Both the position numbers and the translations under genes were made by a program. The notes below the pieces were generated by a model. The model did no database searches and had not been told where the DNA came from. It was given only the letters and a program-made list of their open reading frames with translations. Positions 26,708 to 40,544 of a stretch of 64,000 nt of DNA are shown here, piece after piece; position 1 is the stretch's first letter; each line of letters begins with the position of its first letter. The stretch lies in assembly GCF_964340395.1 (NCBI RefSeq), contig NC_135552.1, positions 2,955,017 to 3,019,016 on the forward strand, in the 5' to 3' direction. This stretch comes from Glandiceps talaboti (lineage: Eukaryota > Hemichordata > Enteropneusta > Spengelidae).

Positions 26708-29700
26708 GACACTTTGCCATGCCTATAGCACTACTGAACCCTATCAGTTCAGCTGTGCTAAAAACTTGACTTAAACCATAACACTTGCCCTAATCCTTGC
26801 TAACTCACTTTAGTATTTTGTTTCAGATATTGTTAGTTTCCAATGACTATTTTACTGTCTCAGACTTCTAATGTGAAAATAACACATTGATATGATTTTA
26901 GATCCATAAGATAACAATTTTCATAATTAAGATGCACAAGCTGCAATGGGACAATTTTTTTGACAATATTTTGGCACATGTACACATTAAACTACTCCTA
27001 ATATCATACACACTGAATAGTATTGAATCACCAGTAGTTGAACAACATTCTTTGTACCTGTAAAGGCTGTACATGCATACATGCATATGTTATAGTGCAA
27101 TATCACAAATCAAATTGATTTGTGGATCCACACCCAAAAATTAGTGCCCTCAATTTCAACCTGTTACTGCACTAATATCAGCCAATGATTAAAATGTAGA
27201 ATGTTTAATTATTGGTATTTTAACAATCTTCAGTGAATACATTGTGGTTGTCTAATCAAAAAAATAATACTACGGTTTCAAACTAGTGCAGTTTTATAAC
27301 TTTTAAGATGGCAACAAAACCAAGCTTTTGTTCAAGATTTAACTTGTCACTACATCACATACAGATAATATTGACTACTTATGAACAGGTTTAACTTGTC
27401 ACTACACCACATACAGATAATATTGACTACTTATCAACAGGTTTAACTTGTCACTACACCACATACAGATAATATTGACTACTTATGAACAGGTTTAACT
27501 TGTCACTACACCACATACAGATAATATTCACTACTTATGAACAGGTTTAACTTGTCACTACACCACATACAGATAATATTGACTACTTATGAACAGGTTT
27601 AACTTGTCACTACACCACATACAGATAATATTGACTACTTATGAACAGGTACAATGTCTTTTTTTATAAGTAATTGACCAATTTTTAGTGACTATATATC
27701 TTTGGTCACTTCTGAAAACAAGCGACCTATCGGTCAGAATAGCTCCGCTGGTTTTTTTTTAATTTAATTTTTTATTTTGGTGACATGTAGAAGTGGTTCA
27801 GTTCTTCAGCTCTTCACTATGCAGTTTTGTTTTAGCGATGCAATAAAGTGGTTAGTGGTTCATATGATGTCTCACTATAAAACACATTTTACACAGAAGT
27901 TGGTTATGTATTGTACTTTTATACCATAGTCACCATTTTTATAACAAAAATCTACTGTTATGAAAAATTGCACAAAATCTCAGAAAAAAAATGACTGGGA
28001 AATGCACACAAGAAAAAGAAAAATAAGAGGATTTTGAGGTTGGCTATAAATAATTCCAGTGTCTTACAGCTTTAACCCTGGAAAATTTTAATGATGAATG
28101 AAATAAACTAGGGATCTAAAATAATTTTGAGGCAATTTGAATTTCAATTTTCTAACAAATTTACCAAGTCAACAACATTCAACTTGTACAAGTTGTAGTA
28201 GATATATATAGGGAAGAAATGTATTAATCGCCATCTTAGTTTCCGGACAGCGACAATCCCCGCCAAGTACCTGAAAGAGAGTCATTCTCAGCCATACGTT
28301 ACAGTGGTAACACTCGTTCATGTTCTATTACCTTTCATAAAGAAAACACAACGAAATGGTTGAAGTGATCTTTTTTTTAAATTTCTTTTCATCACAACAA
28401 CAAAATCTGCGTGATCAAAAGTTTTGTAAACTAAACCAGAAAGAATTATCGGACTGGCTAAACTTCCCGATGAACTGGAGTAAGGTCCAAGTCCAAGTCC
28501 AAGTAAGCCTCGATAGTACTAGTACGTGAGCAAATCGTCTCAAACTAGCGATACAACTTTCAAAATATAACTTGACATGTCTTCATTTGTTAGAGTTATA
28601 CAATTCAAGACGCGTTTTCACTCGAAAACAACAATTCTGTGAATAATGACACTCTGAACGCAGCGATTTCTCAGACGATGTTACCACTGTATTGTGTAAC
28701 GTATGGCTGACAACGACTTGCTTCCGGGTTAGTCCCTTGTGCATCCGGGTACCTGGGATTGTTGCCGTACGGAAACTAAGAAAGATGGTGATTAATACAT
28801 ACATCGTCTGATATTTTAATTTACAGTGTTTCTTGTTTCTTGTCAGCAGACTCGGCCATTTTTTTCATCATTCCATTGTATTTAAACCTTGTACTTGACA
28901 TTTTGCAATATTTATAATTCTCAACAAAATACCTCAACATGCCTCACTTCGCTCGTACTCAAAACAGCCCCTCGCGGTATGATCACTGATGACATGATGA
29001 GACTGAGAGAGAACCTTTTCGGATTTACATGTAAAACGGGGAAAGATACGCAAAACGTAATGCAAAGTCTGAAGCCAAATTAAAGTTGTAATTATTTTAA
29101 TTATTTTTACTTGCCAAATATTTGCATTTTGGAAATGGCAAGACACGTTCATGTCGTTTAACTTTACATGTGAACTGTCGGTCAATAAACAAAGTTTGGT
29201 TGATTCACAGTCCGCAGTTAGACTGCTCTTGCATAACTTCAACCGCATGCCTAGGCATGCCTTCCTTACGCAAGTTGTCTTCACTGTCACTCAAAATTGC
29301 ACGACAGTATAGAATTAATCACAAGTTACATGTTATCTGAAAACATCACATTTTTATAGTGGGTCTGAAGTGTGATTTTAGTAAGTACCAAGAACGTCCC
29401 GTGTTACTTGCTATGGAAAATCACCCGGTCAAATGAGGTCAGCTTCAGCTTCTGGTCGAATCAGGATAGAGTATGCAAATAAGGATGTTGCGGACTGGCT
29501 GATTATGTAGAAGGGGTGCAGAATTTGGATTTGAAGTTTACAACCCTGTTTCGAATAAACACTTGTCACTTCATGCATTTGGGCGCCCAATGCGTAGAAT
29601 TATGACTATAGCAAATATTACATTGCTTGTTTGACGTCAATAGTGTCTTTTGAAAAGTGGCAGTTTACTTAAAGTCTCGTCGACTGATTTCCAATATGGC

Positions 29701-32700
29701 GTCGGTCATAATGCTCATTAACATATTCATTTTTTTTTCAAATTACAAAAAAAAAAAATCATAAAAAATAAAAATGAAGATGTGCTGACTTGAAATTAAC
29801 AAACCTGAGTAAGCTACCCCCTGCGCATCAACACGCCAGATATCAAAGCAATCTAACAAGAAGTTTTCACAGAGATGATGAAAATGACATTTTATGAAAA
29901 AAAATCATAAAAAATTGAAAATGGCACAGATCAACTTGGCATGAACAAATCTGAATAGCCTCCCCCAGGGAACATGCACACCAAATATCTAAGAATTCTG
30001 ACTGTCACTTTCGGAGAAAATAATGAAAATAAAAAAGTTTGACGGACACCTATGATTCACTCTACTCTCTATACTCTATACAACCTATACCTAAAGCTAC
30101 GCTTTCAGCTTTCGCTGACAGCGGAGCTAAAAATGTTCCAGTTGCAGCTAGTGCAGGTTTAAGCCTTTATCTGATCTTGTTATGAATACAAAAACTAATT
30201 ACTGTACCTGGGAATAGAGATACAAAGGATAGTATAGTTCCACATAGTGTTTTAACAGGTGAACCAAACATTAGAATTCTTCTCTCAAGTAACAACAGTT
30301 TGAACAACACTAGTACCTGAAAAAAAATCATATTAGAGTGATCCTTTTAAATGTGATATTTCTTATTGTAATACCTCATGAAATGTCAAGTTGGTCAGTT
30401 TGAAAAAAAGAAACAAAAAAGAAAACTATGTGTGCGTACAGTTTAATATACTGGATTTTAAGTCTGGTATTTCTTTGAAATGATAATTAAAATAAGACGG
30501 ATAATTTCAACAATTTGTTGTAACAAATGTCCCAAACTGCAAGAAAAATGTAATTATTCAATTCAAAGCAGACCAACACTAAGCTGACTCTAAGTACAGC
30601 AAAGTACCTAGCAATGATAGTTGATAGATAAAGTACCCAGCAATGATATTTGATAGATAAAGTACCTAGCAATGATAGCTGATAGATAAAGTACTTAGCA
30701 ATGATAGTTGATAGATAAAGTACCTAGCAATGATAGTTGATAGATAAAGTACCCAGCAATGATAGTTGATAGATAAAGTACCCAGCAATGATAGTTGATA
30801 GTCAAAGTACCTAGCAATGATAGTTGATAGATAAAGTACCTAGCAATGATAGTTGATAGATAAAGTACCTAGCAATGATAGTTGATAGATAAAGTACCTA
30901 GCAATGATAGTTGATAGATAAAGTACCGAGCAATGATAGTTGATAGATAAAGTACCCAGCAATGATAGCTGATAGATAAAGTACCCAGCAATGATAGCTG
31001 ATAGATAAAGTACCCAGCAATGATAGCTGATAAAGTACCCAGCAATGATAGCTGATAGATAAAGTACCCAGCAATGATAGCTGATAGATAAAGTACCTAG
31101 CAATAATTAATAGCTGATAAAGTACCTAGCAATGATAGTTGATAGATAAAGTACCTAGCAATGATAGCTGATAGATAAAGTACCTAGCAATGATAGCTGA
31201 TGAAGTACCTAGCAATGATAGCTGATAGATAAAGTACCCAGCAATGATAGCTGATAAAGTACCTAGCAATGATAGCTGATAGATAAAGTACCTAGCAATG
31301 ATAGCTGATAAAGTACCTAGCAATGATAGCTGATAGATAAAGTACCCAGCAATGATAGCTGATAAAGTACCCAGCAATGATAGCTGATAAAGTACCTATA
31401 GCAATGATAGCTGATAAAGTACCTAGCAATGATAGCTGATAGATAAAGTACCTCGCAATTAGGCTGTTCAGACTACGCATTTTGTGTAGGGCCAGGCCAT
31501 GGCCATGAGGACCTGGTCTGGGACAAAAAAACAAGTGTGAATGGTTTTGTCCGGGCATGGCCCAGACAAGATTTGGTCTTTGATGAGGAGTGGCCGGACC
31601 AAGTCCGGACCTGGTCCAAGACTAGAGTAAAAACGGCAGTGTGAACACATACCTTGTCCTAGATGACGCCCTCACATGCTAATAAACAGTTTACAATGTA
31701 TGTTGACCTTGTTACCATTGTCTAAGTGACCCATGTGCCTAAGATAGTCGTTTGCAAACATGGGCACAACAAGACAAGAGTAGTGAACTGGTCGTCAGAT
31801 GAAATTCTGAGTTTGATTTCCATTGGATTTTGATTTTCCATTTACAGTGTCCGTCAAAGGAACACATGCAATCATGGATAGTAAGAAGGTGTCTGATCTT
31901 GAACTGTGACTCTGGAAACAACTCAAAACATGTCAAAAATGACGGTGCAATCTGGACTGTTCAGCTGCTTGATGCGTCACCTCATCATGATATCTTTGTA
32001 GACTACCTCGAAATCTCCTACGTGACAACATTTGTCTCCGAAAGTGCATTAAACGTAAAAACATCATGAACATTACGAGCATCATTCTGTTATCGAAGTC
32101 AGCCATGTTTAACAATGGTACAGCATTGACATATCTGAGGGTGCTGCTTTTGTCCCAGACCTGATGGCAACAAATAAGCAATCTGAACACATACCAAAAT
32201 TTAATTGGAGATTAATTTGTTTACTGGGACCAGGCCATGGCCAAGATTTTCGTAGTCTGAACAGCCGAAATGATAATCAAAGTATCTGGAAATGATAGCT
32301 GTTATTCTTTATGGGTGATAAAATCTGGTTGTACATTAAGCTGTGGTCTATAAATCAACGGTTATAGTATACTGAGACAATAAGATACTTAGTGTGGTCC
32401 AGCCCTATCAGCTATTACATATCAATACATCAATATTATTACAGGATTTTCTTTGCTGTTAAAAATGGCAAGTATCACAGATTAGGAACTGTGCTGTCAT
32501 AAACTATATATTATTAATACTATATTTAGTTTTATGTGTGAAATAGTTCATACTTCCACTATCCCCTGACACCAAAATTGATATATACTAATGGAGTATA
32601 GATTACTTTCTTGTCTTTGTTAGCTGTCAATTATTTACAAATTGTACTTGGATATCATTCCTGCAATATTTGTCTTCATTCAGACAAGGAAAATATGAGT

Positions 32701-35101
32701 GACTTAAGGGGCCTTGAAGTAATTAGAAACCCCCGTATGTCACAGGTATTTTGTGGCTGAATGAATGAAAATATTTGGAAATAATATAATTCTATCTGTG
32801 CAAGCATAATTGATGTAAATTCAGGAAGAGAAGTGATGACCTTGAGTTTGGACATATTGATCATTATTTCAATCTGTACAAATCCGATGACATAGACTGT
32901 GTGTAGAATGTGACCATGGTATAAAACATACAGTGTTGTTCAAACACAGCTTGCATGTGATATAATACATGTATATTATACTGTATTGTATTACCAACTA
33001 AATACTGTAAATACATGTAAATACTAGTTTTACATTGTAAAACGGTTATTTAATTCATTTTATTGGTGTGAATAATACATTACATGTTAACATACTTTCT
33101 AATGTTTGAAGCATACATCATATAATTAAAATGAAGTTTGAGAATACCAGCAAATACTAATTATTACTGACATACTGGTAATTGTATGTGACCACAAATT
33201 CTACAGTATCATTATATAACTTTCTGACTTCTCAAATCCATGTATTCAAACTAATGACAGGTCTGCCTGAGGTTTGTGGGTACACCTGCTACAAACACAG
33301 TTACATAACAATAAAACCAGACAATGTGAAACAAATCAACACTCACTTCAGTTTTCTGATTTTTTGTGTGATTTTTATAAGAGTTACAGCAAAACAATGA
33401 AATATGACAGTTTGGCAAACTTCAATGACAATATTGCGCTTTTTATAATATATTGAGCACAGTATGTTAATATAGGAACCACCATCCCCACCCCCACCCC
33501 CTCCACCACCCACATGATGACATCAATGCAACTTACATTTGTACAGTTGAACTCCAGAATAATCCAGAGAACTGTACACTAAATATATGCAATTATTTTC
33601 TGACTAAATATGCCTGACATACATGCTTTTATCTAAACACATTATTGGGAAATTATACAAATATTTTTAACATCATTTTGTTTCTCTGGCGATCATTTCT
33701 TCAATTTTAATGTTAATGTTATCGTTTGCAATTGGGAATTCACAGAAATGAAATTCAAGTTGAAAAGTGAATTGATTCTATCAAGGTGGATAAATAAAAC
33801 AACATCATTCACAATCTCCTTACCTTGTGTTTAAACTGCATAATTAATTCTCTTACTGACAGTCCCAGGTAAATCTGACTTGGTTCTCCAGTTAGACTAC
33901 TACTAATAGATGAAGATAAACTCTCATAGAGTTGCTGAAATTAAACAAAGATACAGTGAGTTGATGTAACACCTAGTTTGAATTGTTACTAGTAAATCTC
34001 AGTGTCAACAACTAGACAGTCAAGTACAAACTAAGGCAAAGAGTAAAACCAGACTTCAGTTACTCTAAAGAGATTGAATTAAAATGGTACGAAAAGTATG
34101 GTGGATTAGTAGTTTTATCTCATTGTATGATAGATTGGTAGTTTTATCTCATTGTATGGTAGATTGGTAGTTTTATCTCATTGTATGGTAGATTGGTAGT
34201 TTTATCTCATTGTATGGTAGATTAGTAGTTTTATCTCATTGTATGGTAGATTGGTAGTTTTATCTCATTGTATGATAGATTGGTAGTTTTATCTCATTGT
34301 ATGGTAGATTAGTAGTTTTATCTCATTGTATGGTAGATTGGTAGTTTTATCTCATTGTATGGTAGATTGGTAGTTTTATCTCATTGTATGGTAGATTGGT
34401 AGTTTTATCTCATTGTATGGTAGATTAGTAGTTTTATCTCATTGTATGGTAGATTGGTAGTTTTATCTCATTGTATGGTAGATTGGTAGTTTTATCTCAT
34501 TGTATCACTGTTGCTAAGGGCGTGGTCATGGTTGCTAGTACCAGTTTTGTCAATACGTTTTGAACAATAACTGTAGAATAACACCTTCAGAAACAACCCC
34601 ATCAAGTTTAACTTAACGCCCCATCCCCATTAAAGTTCAGCTGAATCTGCTCAGTAGTTTGGAATTATAGATTTTTGACCAAAAGACACACTTTTTAAGG
34701 CCTAATTAATTTGCATATCACCAGTAATGGAATCATTATATAATGAATGATTCTTAATCTAAACATGCCTAAGGATGTTCCCACCAAATTTCAGCCCAAT
34801 CTGCTCAGTAGTAAATTTTTTGACCAAAAAGGCATATTTTAGACCTAATGCCCAGTACACATAGTTTTGGAGTTTAAGGTGTTTTTTTTGTTTTTTTAAA
34901 TCATAATTTTTGACCCAAATCACACACCTGTGATGCAATCATTTTCATTTGAACAATTTTCCATCTACACGCCCTAAGTAATGTCCCCACCAAATACCAA
35001 GGCAGTCAATCCAGCAATTTTTAAGTTTATGTCATGTACACACTCACACACACACACATGCACACATACATACACACACAGACAGACACAGACAGCAGAA
35101 A

Positions 35102-35138
<37 letters not shown>

Positions 35139-38100
35139 CAGACAGCAGAAAAGACAGACAGACAGACAGACACAGACAGTATAAAAGACAGACACCGTAG
35201 CATGCCTACAGCACTACTGAACTTGATTAGTTCAGCTGTGCTAAAAATAAAAATCAGTTATGATAGTTAAATACTGTTATAGCATATAGTCCTTAAAGAC
35301 TATCGGTATAAGTAGGCTAACAAGTAATGTGAAAGGTCAATATATGCTGGTTTGATACATCACATAGCACTTTTCTTTCTCATATAACTTGATAATCTTA
35401 GGATATTTGTTGTTGAGATCTACATAATCTATGTTATTGTACTTGTAAACTAAACATTGGTAACCCTGGTAACGAGGAGGGGTAATCCAGTAAAACTTAC
35501 ATAGGTAAGTAAAATTATGAACAATTAACCAACTTTTTGGCTAATATTAATAAGAAATCATTAAAATTTCACAATATTGTATTATAGGTAACATATTAGA
35601 CAGCAACAACTGTCTGTTGTGTAACACACAACTAGTCAAGTCTGCTTTCCTTTATTTCTACATAGCAAATCATGACTTCTCTATTGTTTCAAAAATACAT
35701 TTCAGGATCAATTTGAAGAAATGATTTCACTGTATTTTGTCTCAACTGACTACACTATCTGATGAAAATAGAAATGTACTCAATTCCCCAATCCACATAT
35801 AATATTACTTAGTTAATAATTCATTATAATGTGCTATCTTTTTGTACACTATATCATGAATTTGTAATTTAATAAAACTAAAAGCATATACTCATACATC
35901 ACACAGATAACAATACAATTATGGGAGATTAGTATCAAATAACATAACAAACTCTACTACTTTCATATAAAGAGAAATAATCTAGATATGCTAGAATATT
36001 AAAAACATTTTAATACAGGTTTTTTCTGCAATGCCGAAAGGAAGAATATGTGGCAGTCTATGGCTGACATGATGGTGGGTAGATCTAGGTCAGAGGTCAA
36101 TTTGTATACTATCTAGTGGCATATAATAAGAATTTGGAAGTTATATTATACTCTACTCTAATTTTTTGTCTCCATATTTATTATACTTTCACTTGAAATG
36201 TAACTCTTTACAGTTTTCAGATTTTTTTTATTTAATAAACACAAATTTATAAAGTGCCTGATATCCATCAAAAATGCACAATGGCGCTCCCAGTTCACAT
36301 GAATGCTCTTTGGAATAGATAAGTTTTGAGTTTGGCTTTGCAGATATCAACAGTAGGTGCGGTGCGAATGTCAAGGGGGAGATGATTCCATAATGTGGGA
36401 GATGAGTGTGAGAATGATCGGTCTCCATATGATTATTATCTATTAAACAATGATCATAATAAGTTGTGAAAAAAAGGAAAATCTACTGTTAAGAATACCA
36501 AATAATATATTAAACTAACTTAAAACTAAAAAGTGATTCAACTAATTTAAGAAAACATGTAAAGATGACGTTCATCATGGTTCATACACATGTACTTATA
36601 TTTAATCGAAAACGTCATGAAAATATGGATAAAGTGCAAATATGTGTTGAAGTATTTATCACACTATTTTTTGTGATTGATCACTGTGCAAATGCTGGTT
36701 TATGATGATGAGAGAACAGAGATATTTTGACAGAATTTCTGTACCATCTATGATGTGAGAACAGAGATATTTTGACAGAATTTCTATACCATCTATGATG
36801 AGAGAACATAGATATTTTGACAGAATTTCTGTACCATCTATGATGTGAGAACAGAGATATTTTGACATAATTTCTATACTATCTATGATGTGAGAACAGA
36901 GATATTTTGACAGAATTTCTATACCATCTATGATGTGAGAACAGAGATATTTTGACAATTTCTGTACCATCTATGATGTGAGAACAGAGATATTTTGACA
37001 GAATTTCTGTACCATCTATGATGAGAGAACAGAGATATTTTGACAGAATTTCTGTACCATCTATGATGTGAGAACAGAGATATTTTGACAGAATTTCTGT
37101 ACCATCTATGATGAGAGAACAGAGATATTTTGACAGAATTTCTGTACCATCTATGATGAGAGAACAGAGATATTTTGACAGAATTTCTGTACCATCTATG
37201 ATGTGAGAACAGAGATATTGTGACAGAATTTCTGTACCATCTATGATGTGAGAACAGAGATATTTTGACAGAATTTCTGTACCATCTATGATGAGAGAAC
37301 AGAGATATTTTGACAGAATTTCTGTACCATCTATGATGAGAGAACAGAGATATTTTGACAGAATTTCTGCACCATCTATGATGTGAGAATTTCTGTACCA
37401 TCTATGATGTGAGAACAGAGATATTTTGACAGAATTTCTGTACCATCTATGATGAGAGAACAGAAATATTTTGACAGAATTTCTGTACCATCTATGATGA
37501 GAAAACAGAGATATTTTGACAGAATTTCTGTACCATCTATGATGAGAGAACAGAGATATTTTGACAGAATTTCTGTACCATCTATGATGAGAGAACAGAG
37601 ATATTTTGACAGAATTTCTGTACCATCTATGATGAGAGAACAGAGATATTTTGACAGAATTTCTGTACCATCTATGATGAGAGAACAGAGATATTTTGAC
37701 AGAATTTCTATACCATCTATGATGAGAGAACAGAGATATTTTGACATAATTTCTGTACCATCTATGATGAGAGAACAGAGATATTTTGACATAATTTCTA
37801 TACCATCTGCTATTTATCAACATCTTTGGATAGAGGATATTACTAAGTGTTTATGGGTTATTTTCTGTATGTCAGGTTCAAATATAGTCATTTTTAAAAT
37901 TGCCATATGGGTGAGGACTGGGGATTTATTTTGGATTTTTAATTCATTAAACAAATTTATCATGGCTCCCCTACTTGAAAAATCAATGTACACCAACATT
38001 GACAAAGTCTGTGTTTGTAACTCAATAAATTGCAAATAGCTAACAAATATATCAAAACTGTATTATACTTCCAATAACAAACGTTCTATACACATTTATT

Positions 38101-39704
38101 AATCTTTTGCAATTTATTGAGTTACAAACAAGGATGGCATTTGTTGTTTCATATTGATTTTTCAAGTAGGAAGCCATGATAAAATTGTTTAAATCCAAAA
38201 TCCAAAATAAATACCAAATCCTCATCCAGTCACTTTCAGAAGTTTATTTTATAAGTAGACTGCCCTCATAACACAAATAGACAATGGATATTATTAATCC
38301 ACAACCAATCTAATTTTTATACGACTTTCCTTGAATTCACTGCAGGTAGAATAGAATACACCCAGGGACCAATTTCCCTTAAAAATGAACTACTTCAAAT
38401 CGTTCTAATTTTGCTAGATGAAATCTTATTAATATTCTGTTTGAAATGATAAAATGTGTATTGTGAGTTCACTATTTTGTTTCCAGGGAAAACAAAAATC
38501 TCTTACTTTTATACAGAGTCAACATAGTAATCAGTGGCCATATTGGTTCTCAAATGGGTTCATTTAAATATCATTTGAACTCTATTTTAAAAATTTGTAC
38601 AATGACCCCTCAATCTGTTTATTGCTTTTAACTGAGATTGCCGGAATCAGAGTTTTCTTTGAAAAAGTAACACACAAAAAATGATGAATTTTATTTCCAA
38701 GGCACATACTACATGAAAATCTAAGACTTTTCAGTGTATTCCAGAAGCAAATGAACTCAACAAAGGGAAGTCACTGGTTGACAATGACACATGTACATGT
38801 AGCTTATTGATATCAAAGTGTTCACAATACCTTGAGAATCTCTGTCTTTGAGAAATCCCTCTCCTTAAAGTAGGCATAAGTTATCAACTGAAGCTTTGCT
38901 TGAAATAATCCATACAGAGGCTGAAATAGAATGAATTCAATGATATAATTCAAGGTATTACATGATTCAGAAATAACATACCTAGAATATAGCACCAATG
39001 GCGTTGTAGCAGCACAACTGTACACTCTACAGTTTTTTGGTTAGTATTTATCCACTTGCCTAACCATCCCTGTTGTTATCTTTGTGATATAAACCACCAT
39101 TTGACTGATGCTATGTGCATGGTCTTATTGCTAGGCATATTTGCATACATTTTTTAATGTTTATTCGCTTGCCTGTTAATGTTATTATAGTTATAAAACA
39201 TTATACTTCATCCTTTGGCTGTTGCTATGGGCATGGTCTTATTGCTAGGCATATTTGCATATTTTTTTTAATCTTTAGTCACTTGCCTACCCCTCCTAGT
39301 TTCCACCTTTGCAATATAAACCATCATTTGGCTGTTGCTATGGGTGTGGTCTTGTTGCCAGGGATAATTGCATACATTTTAGAAATCTTTTTTCACTTAC
39401 CTCCCCATCCCTGTTTTTACCTTTGTAATATGCATCATAATTTCACTGTTGCTAAGGGCATGGTCATGGTTGTTAAGGCCAGTTTGTTAATAAGTTTTGA
39501 ACAGTAACTGCAGAATAATGCTTCCAGAAACATTCCTACCAAGTTTCAGCCCCGTTGTCTGTGTAGTTTTTTGAGATATAAGTTTTTGACCAAAATTGAG
39601 AGATTTTAAGACCTCACTTGCATATTACCAATGGAATCATCAAGTTGTGAACTCACCTTCATCTACACATCCCCAGATGCATGCCCATTAAATTGCACAC
39701 ATAC

Positions 39705-39781
<77 letters not shown>

Positions 39782-40505
39782 CACACAAAGACAGACATAG
39801 CACCATGCCTATAGGACTACTGAACCCCTTATTGGTTCAGCTGTGCTAAAAAGTGATGCATGTATAAGCACTAAAATAATCCTTGTATATACTTTTCATC
39901 TCCTATCTTACCTGTGACAATGATTGAAAGAAATGGTAACAACTAATATGACAAATATGACAAATGTGTCTGTGATACTGATAGGCAAGAAATGGTTTGA
40001 TGACTGACCTTGAAGATCAAGGTTGAGGTCAAAGGTCAACGTCTTAAAAGACAGTTTGTCCCTGATATCATAAAAAGGGGATTAGACATGCCATAATTAT
40101 TGATTTCTAACTAGAATTATGGCTGCCATTTGGTCTAATTTGCATATGTTCCATATTACACATCACCTTCATGCCAGGTTTGAAAGAAATTGGATATTGT
40201 TTCTGAGAAATTACATACGGACAGATGAAAGGATGGAGCCCATTGTGACACACACACACACCCACCCACACCCACACCCACACCAACCCACACACACACA
40301 CCAAGATATTACATGTATATTGAAATACATGTAGTACTACAGTATTGTGTTGTCCTCATGCAGTTTTCAGAATTATGTAAACACAATCACACATGTACGC
40401 AAGCACGCACACATGCACACACACACACACACATACATACATACATACATACATACATACATACATACATACATACAGACACACAGACACAGACACACAG
40501 ACAAA

Positions 40506-40544
<39 letters not shown>

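Noticed and set aside
28889-29340. Overlapping frames on both strands near 29 kb
   Set aside because: No family resemblance and no splice sites compatible with AVL9. I cannot separate them from chance.
36659-37823. Several 100-314-codon frames on both strands
   Set aside because: 45-bp tandem repeat read in multiple frames; no coding evidence.
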